DNA of 64,000 nucleotides from Bacteroides caecigallinarum (GTDB lineage: Bacteria > Bacteroidota > Bacteroidia > Bacteroidales > Bacteroidaceae): assembly GCF_016902295.1 (NCBI RefSeq), contig NZ_JACJLQ010000002.1:62001-126000 (forward strand), given 5' to 3'. Within the stretch, counting starts at the first letter, position 1. Each line of letters opens with the position of its first letter. The notes below the pieces were generated by a model. That model was not told where the DNA came from. It did no database searches and saw only the letters and a program-made list of their open reading frames with translations. Position numbers and translations under genes: made by a program. Positions 63,292 through 64,000 of the stretch are shown here, piece by piece.

Positions 63292-63996
63292 TCAAAGTAC
63301 ACTATACGTACAAACAAAGTCTTTTGACACATACATTTCTATCCTAATCCGTTTATGCAACCGGGTCTTAAGCTCAACAGCTTCAATGAAGCCATAAGAA
63401 AAGCCTATCTCTGAAAACTCATTTACAGCGGTAATCTTATCGGATAAAAACATAGAACTAATCTGCAGATGATCAATGAAATCAACACCTTCAGCATTCA
63501 ATACCTTAAAAATAGTTTCCTTTGACGACCAAAAAAGAAGATACATATTTACCCTTACAAAATCATTTGTACTTTCATCAGTAATCGGGTAGAGTTTTTC
63601 ATCTATCAACGACATTTCCTTATCGCTGATAAACTTTGAAACAATTTTCTTCACCCTATCAGAACGATACTCAATATCAATTCCCACCTCTCTGTCCGGA
63701 TGTATAGCTACGGCAACAAAGCCTTTGGTATGTGAAATGGAAATTCGGCCGCTATAATCCTCAATATAAGGCTTGCCTGTCTCATAGTGCAAAACACGTA
63801 ATTCTTTTCCCGTAAGTTGGAGAATAAGAACCCTGACAGCCAAAAATTCAAGCTGTCTTGACGGAGACTTATATTTCAGAAAGTCTGGCGTAAATGACTT
63901 TTCTGTAATTAAAGAACGGAGCTCATCAATAGTCTCTGTAACTTTCCAGATTCCACAGATAGCTCCGTTATATTCCCATTTTCTTAATATAGGCAT
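63292..63996 (-). CDS. 4'-phosphopantetheinyl transferase
   Basis: Sfp-type enzyme that attaches the phosphopantetheine arm of CoA to carrier proteins. The 234 residues have the family marks in order: RISISHTKGFVAVAI (about 88-102), the metal-binding VGIDIEYRSDRV (near 110), and FWSSKETIFKVL with its conserved Glu and Lys (near 158). The length fits Sfp rather than the short AcpS form. The ATG at 63996 is four bases from the window edge, so the promoter is not visible. Convergent with the tRNA-Glu pair. Confidence 0.88.
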   Translation of the reverse strand: MPILRKWEYNGAICGIWKVTETIDELRSLITEKSFTPDFLKYKSPSRQLEFLAVRVLILQLTGKELRVLHYETGKPYIEDYSGRISISHTKGFVAVAIHPDREVGIDIEYRSDRVKKIVSKFISDKEMSLIDEKLYPITDESTNDFVRVNMYLLFWSSKETIFKVLNAEGVDFIDHLQISSMFLSDKITAVNEFSEIGFSYGFIEAVELKTRLHKRIRIEMYVSKDFVCTYSVL

Positions 63997-64000
63997 ATTG

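Overview
The window comes from the chromosome of a Bacteroidales bacterium, most likely a Bacteroides/Phocaeicola-type gut species. The evidence is the many promoter-like TAnnTTTG boxes with a TTTG or TTAG about 19-20 bases upstream, and a characteristic gene set: Na+-NQR operon, Rpb6-type omega subunit, DUF4293, alpha-oxoamine synthase next to a lipid kinase, NUDIX-type sugar regulator, HU-like DNA-binding protein, GH51 arabinofuranosidase. The species cannot be named from the sequence alone.

Layout. 1-3198 (minus): xylose operon, regulator-xylB-xylA, with xylA cut by the window edge. 3663-8453 (minus): lon-tgt-lptF/G. 8622-11832: trmN6, a lipid kinase, and a divergent serine-palmitoyltransferase-like enzyme, together suggesting sphingolipid synthesis. 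11943-16293: a cysteine-less thioredoxin-fold protein with a structured leader, a DEAD-box helicase, and a decaying stretch (truncated HAD gene, 22-bp repeat array, MBL hydrolase, VOC gene with an internal stop). 16420-18163 (minus): bamD-omega-DUF4293. 18304-23782: uvrB, a peptidase/peptide-transporter pair, a small exported protein. 24114-30053 (minus): complete nqrABCDEF. 30731-35352: htpG and a patatin/outer-membrane protein.

35444-51657 is the accessory part, bounded by three tandem tRNA-Arg genes and the cdd gene. It holds an orphan HpaII-like restriction endonuclease, umuD and umuC facing each other, an HU-like protein, a second 22-bp palindrome array, and a defence-type operon. That operon consists of a decayed AlbA-type regulator, a 333-aa restriction 'subunit M'-like protein, a 1361-aa GIY-YIG/helicase/adenine-methyltransferase chain and a fused GmrSD-type protein. 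Behind it lie broken or small genes (DUF1016 nuclease, PIN toxin, winged-helix fragment), a lone antitoxin, an intact AlbA/ATP-binding regulator, an 81-bp duplicated hairpin and a 44-bp duplication of the start of cdd. This looks like a site of repeated insertion and decay.

51632-63996 returns to housekeeping genes: cdd, an ABC-F ATPase, grpE-dnaJ, GH51 arabinofuranosidase, mltG, a Trk/Ktr potassium system, a TrpB2-type tryptophan synthase beta chain, two tandem tRNA-Glu genes and a phosphopantetheinyl transferase. Arabinofuranosidase and the xylose operon together suggest use of arabinoxylan-type plant glycans. The candidate for an undescribed system is the four-gene restriction cassette at 39.8-47.2 kb.
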